Assembly (NCBI GenBank): GCA_017523925.1
Contig: JAFWVQ010000001.1
Location: 1 to 43,526 of the forward strand
Length of the DNA stretch: 43,526 nucleotides
Origin: Clostridia bacterium
Lineage (GTDB): Bacteria > Bacillota > Clostridia > Christensenellales > CAG-138
Direction: 5' to 3'
Part shown: in pieces, positions 41,481-43,526 of the stretch
How positions within the stretch are numbered: the first letter of the stretch is position 1
How the letters are laid out: each line of letters starts with the position of its first letter
Made by a program: the position numbers and the translations under genes
The notes under the pieces: model-generated
The model's database searches: none
What the model saw: only the letters and a program-made list of their open reading frames with translations
Told to the model about the DNA's origin: nothing

Positions 41481-42248
41481 TCAAGCGTCGCATAATATAA
41501 GAGTCGTCAGAGGGGTTTCGGCGAAGGCGTGAATAGCCATGGACTGAGCGAGATGGAGCTTCTCGATGCGAACGATGAATTCGGGAGCATTTAAGGAGAG
41601 GAGACGGCAGACGCGCTGCGCGCTTTTCACGACCCCGAAAGCTCCGACATTTCCGCCGACGCGCTCCACGGCCTGAGCTTTAAGATGGGAACGGTATTCG
41701 TTATAGTACTCTGCGTCGTCATCACTGATCACCTCGGACCCAAACTCGTTGATGTAGGCTTTTTCATTCTCTGTAAGCTCGACGTTCAACGCTCTGGTCT
41801 TTAGGATACCGACCTCCTCTACGGCGTCCATTCGGCAGGAGATATCGAAGATCCTTTCGTAATCGAACCGGCCGACGTCAAACGGCTTTACGAACCTGTT
41901 CCAAACCTCGAAAAGCTCGGGAGTGAGGAGGTCTTTGCAGTCTTCTTCAATGACGAGACGTTTGTAGAGCTCTCCGAGCTTGACGAGAGAGGGATAAAGC
42001 GCTTCGTATTCATCTATCATGCGATCGCGGTCTGCCTCGGTCCAGTTCATTTTGCACCGAAGATAAAGACGGGGCGAACGGCCGCAGTCGTTGGTGTCGA
42101 GGACGAAGAGGTCGCCCGAATCGTCGGTCTTCTCAAACATCGCGGCAATATGCTTCGAGGGGTCGGTCTCGCCGAGTTCCATTATGAGGAAAAAACCACA
42201 ACCATAACCATAACCACAACCATGACTTTCTCTCATTTCATTTTTCAT
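41481..42248 (-). CDS. Unrecognised protein with a His/Gly/Cys/Tyr-rich N-terminal motif
   Basis: Protein of 255 residues starting at the ATG at 42248, preceded by AAAGGAAG; a longer frame to 42416 lacks a ribosome site. Residues 8-17 read HGCGYGYGCG, encoded by a near-perfect run of GGT-TAT/TGT codons, followed by hydrophobic FFLIMEL. The rest is acidic and helical (ELTENEKAYINEFGSEVISD, NYEYRSHLK-like stretches) with no motif I can name. It is on the same strand as tnpV and the relaxase, so it probably belongs to the mobile element at the right edge. It converges on the DUF2779 gene and shares its terminator. Confidence 0.6.
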   Translation of the reverse strand: MKNEMRESHGCGYGYGCGFFLIMELGETDPSKHIAAMFEKTDDSGDLFVLDTNDCGRSPRLYLRCKMNWTEADRDRMIDEYEALYPSLVKLGELYKRLVIEEDCKDLLTPELFEVWNRFVKPFDVGRFDYERIFDISCRMDAVEEVGILKTRALNVELTENEKAYINEFGSEVISDDDAEYYNEYRSHLKAQAVERVGGNVGAFGVVKSAQRVCRLLSLNAPEFIVRIEKLHLAQSMAIHAFAETPLTTLILCDA

Positions 42249-42455
42249 TTTCTTTTTCTTCCTTTCGATTGAATTAGTGATAATTGTAAACCGGCTTATG
42301 TGTGAAAATATAGTGATTTTTTTATATGCATAATAATATATTATCGGATTGTGCCGAATCACTTGTATTTCGGCAAAATCAAAGTATCCGGACACAAGGT
42401 TATTGAGGATTTTCAATTCGTCCTCGAAAAGATAACGATAACGATTTGGCTTTGC

Positions 42456-42529
42456 TGCCCCCCGCCAACATATAATCGTTATGGCGGGGAGCTAAAATGC
42501 TATCTTTGGCGTTAAGCCATAACGATTAT
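42456..42529. repeat. Overlapping inverted repeats between tnpV and the downstream gene
   Basis: Perfect 14-bp inverted repeat ATAATCGTTATGGC (42472-42485) and its complement (42516-42529), separated by 30 bases; the second arm overlaps the last codons of tnpV. A second stem, CCCCGCCA (42460-42467) with TGGCGGGG (42482-42489), shares bases with the first, so only one can form at a time. Further TAACGAT copies lie at 42432-42446. It could be a transfer origin, recombination site or attenuator. Confidence 0.55.
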
Positions 42530-42907
42530 CCTGATCACACTTTCCTCCGCTCTCGCTCTGCAGAAGTTCATTCTGCGTACCCACTCAAGCTGATCATTCT
42601 CTTTGAGTTCCTCTGTCACGCCTTCAGCGTTTGCAAGCTGTTCGGTCAAAAGCTCAATCTGCTCTTTTGCTTCCTTGTTGATTTCTGCAAGCTGCTCATT
42701 AAGCGTACCGTTAAGCGCAAGCTCCATATAATCATCGGGCTTATGCTCTTTGAGGAAGCGTTTGCGCTGCCGCCCAAAGCGGCCAATATCCTCCTGTTTT
42801 TCGCGGAGGGAGAGGCGGGGAAGATAAACATCGCCGACAAGATCATAGGTCAGGCCGTTGTTTTCGTCAAAGACGGTTTCGGGGAGGGTGTTAGTGTTGT
42901 TGTTCAT
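42512..42907 (-). CDS. tnpV: TnpV-family transposon-encoded protein
   Basis: Protein of 131 residues matching TnpV proteins of clostridial mobilizable elements. Motifs are GLTYDLVGDVYLPRLSL, IGRFGRQRKRFLKEHKP, LNGTLNEQLAEINKEA, and the C-terminal block LKENDQLEWVRRMN followed by RARAEESVI. The function of TnpV is unknown. The ATG at 42907 is chosen because AAAGGAG lies 9-10 bases upstream; the gene starts inside the last codons of the relaxase gene (17-base overlap), so the two are translationally coupled. The stop codon lies within an arm of the inverted repeat at 42456-42529. Confidence 0.82.
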   Translation of the reverse strand: MNNNTNTLPETVFDENNGLTYDLVGDVYLPRLSLREKQEDIGRFGRQRKRFLKEHKPDDYMELALNGTLNEQLAEINKEAKEQIELLTEQLANAEGVTEELKENDQLEWVRRMNFCRARAEESVIRIIVMA

Positions 42908-43526
42908 AGCGTTTCTCCTTTCGTTTTTTTGTTTGTTCATTTGAGTTTTGTTCTTTTGCTCTTGCTTCTGCAATCAATCCATCAATATAATCGCTTCCGA
43001 AAACTCTGCGGAGAAGAGCGTAATCGCGGGTTTGTTTGTGAAGCTCATCGTTCTTTTCTTCAAGGGAAGAAATGATCTTTTCCAGTCGGCGGTTTTCTTT
43101 TTCGAATTCTTCGTTCTCCCCGCGCAGCAGCGCGACTTTATCCCATGCCTTGAAGCAGGAAACGAGCATGGTGCGAACGAGTGCCTTGAGCCTTTCAAGC
43201 AGTGGAATCACGAAGCGTACGCGGTAGGTCTTTGCGCTCATAAGCTTCGGGGGTTCGGGAAGTGCATAATCGGGGCTGTTTTCAAGCAATACCTCTATAC
43301 GGTTCAGCTCGGTTTGCGCGGTGTCGGCGCTCTCAAGCCGAAGCTGTACTTCGTGAAGCTCGTCCCGCTTTTCGGCAAGTTCGGATTCGAGCGCGGCGAG
43401 CTCCTTTTCGCGCTCCTGCTTCTTGTAATCGAGCACGGACAGATGCTTTTCGTGCGTGCCTTTCTGCTCCCATTCGATACCGTACCGTTCCATCACGGCG
43501 GCAAGCTCGCGCTTTTCGTTCGCTAC
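42891..43526 (-). CDS. MobV/Pre-type plasmid recombination/mobilisation protein, C-terminal part only
   Basis: The last 211 residues of a relaxase whose N-terminal catalytic part lies beyond the right edge; the frame is open through base 43526. VANEKRELAAVMERYGIEWEQ, KGTHEKHLSVLDYKKQERE and the coiled-coil segment ALESELAEKRDELHEV are typical of the C-terminal half of Pre/MobV proteins in clostridial elements, as is YALLRRVFGSDYIDGLIAEA. Such relaxases nick the transfer origin so that small plasmids or integrated elements can be mobilised by a helper. It is followed by tnpV, overlapping it. Assignment is firm for the family, not for the element type. Confidence 0.88.
   Translation of the reverse strand, partial: VANEKRELAAVMERYGIEWEQKGTHEKHLSVLDYKKQEREKELAALESELAEKRDELHEVQLRLESADTAQTELNRIEVLLENSPDYALPEPPKLMSAKTYRVRFVIPLLERLKALVRTMLVSCFKAWDKVALLRGENEEFEKENRRLEKIISSLEEKNDELHKQTRDYALLRRVFGSDYIDGLIAEARAKEQNSNEQTKKRKEKRYEQQH

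Noticed and set aside
42249..42416. N-terminal extension of the 255-aa protein
   Set aside because: The extension is AT-rich, lacks a ribosome site and reads through what looks like a regulatory region.

Overview
The window looks like a chromosome segment of a gut-type clostridium (Bacillota, Clostridia, Oscillospiraceae-like). The dprA-topA-trmFO-hslV-hslU order is a Bacillota housekeeping block, a type I dockerin protein is present, and the GGGtGRT/iron-sulfur scaffold pair and the MobV/TnpV genes are typical of such genomes. Core genes are clearly GC-richer than parts of the accessory half.

Layout. (1) Bases 1-12.9 kb, all on the minus strand: a membrane glycosyltransferase set (GT-C enzyme, PMT-type protein mannosyltransferase, GtrA-like flippase), then yifB/comM (frameshifted), dprA, topA, trmFO, hslV and hslU (3' end cut by the window). 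(2) 13.1-16.5 kb, plus strand: a NifU-like scaffold, its GGGtGRT partner, and a secreted Big2-dockerin protein. (3) 16.5-18.4 kb: tRNA-Arg(CCG) on minus, about 1.2 kb without recognisable genes, and tRNA-Leu(GAG) on plus. Each tRNA is followed by a similarly built module of about 185-189 bp that ends in an exact 21-nt copy of that tRNA's own 3' end (C56 to CCA). (4) 18.4-24.9 kb: a complete type II-A CRISPR-Cas locus on minus (cas9-cas1-cas2-csn2-leader-array of 5 repeats), with a divergent tracrRNA gene upstream of cas9. (5) 25.1-32 kb: a type I restriction-modification locus (hsdM, remnant of a Bro-type gene, hsdS, DUF4160-like gene, hsdR). (6) 32.1-33.5 kb: a decayed IS256-family element. 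(7) 33.5-41.5 kb: an HTH regulator divergent from a 952-aa tandem AAA+ ATPase, then a YgjP-type metallopeptidase, a GIY-YIG nuclease and a DUF2779 Fe-S nuclease. (8) 41.5 kb to the end: an unrecognised protein, TnpV, and the C-terminal part of a MobV/Pre relaxase, so the right edge enters a mobilizable element.

From tRNA-Leu rightwards the window reads as a defence and mobility island. CRISPR immunity, restriction-modification and several uncharacterised nuclease/ATPase genes sit together between a tRNA gene carrying an att-like duplication and mobilisation genes. The HTH/AAA+/metallopeptidase group is a candidate undescribed defence or stress module, but that is inference from context.

The most unusual structure is the pair of tRNA-linked modules. 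They share a motif, two hairpins (one with the same CCTGTGA loop) and the same junction inside the tRNA T-loop. They look like two members of a family of tiny elements that integrate into tRNA 3' ends.

Caution: three genes (yifB, cas2, the IS256 transposase) are each broken by one missing base in a homopolymer. This could be a sequencing artefact rather than true gene decay.
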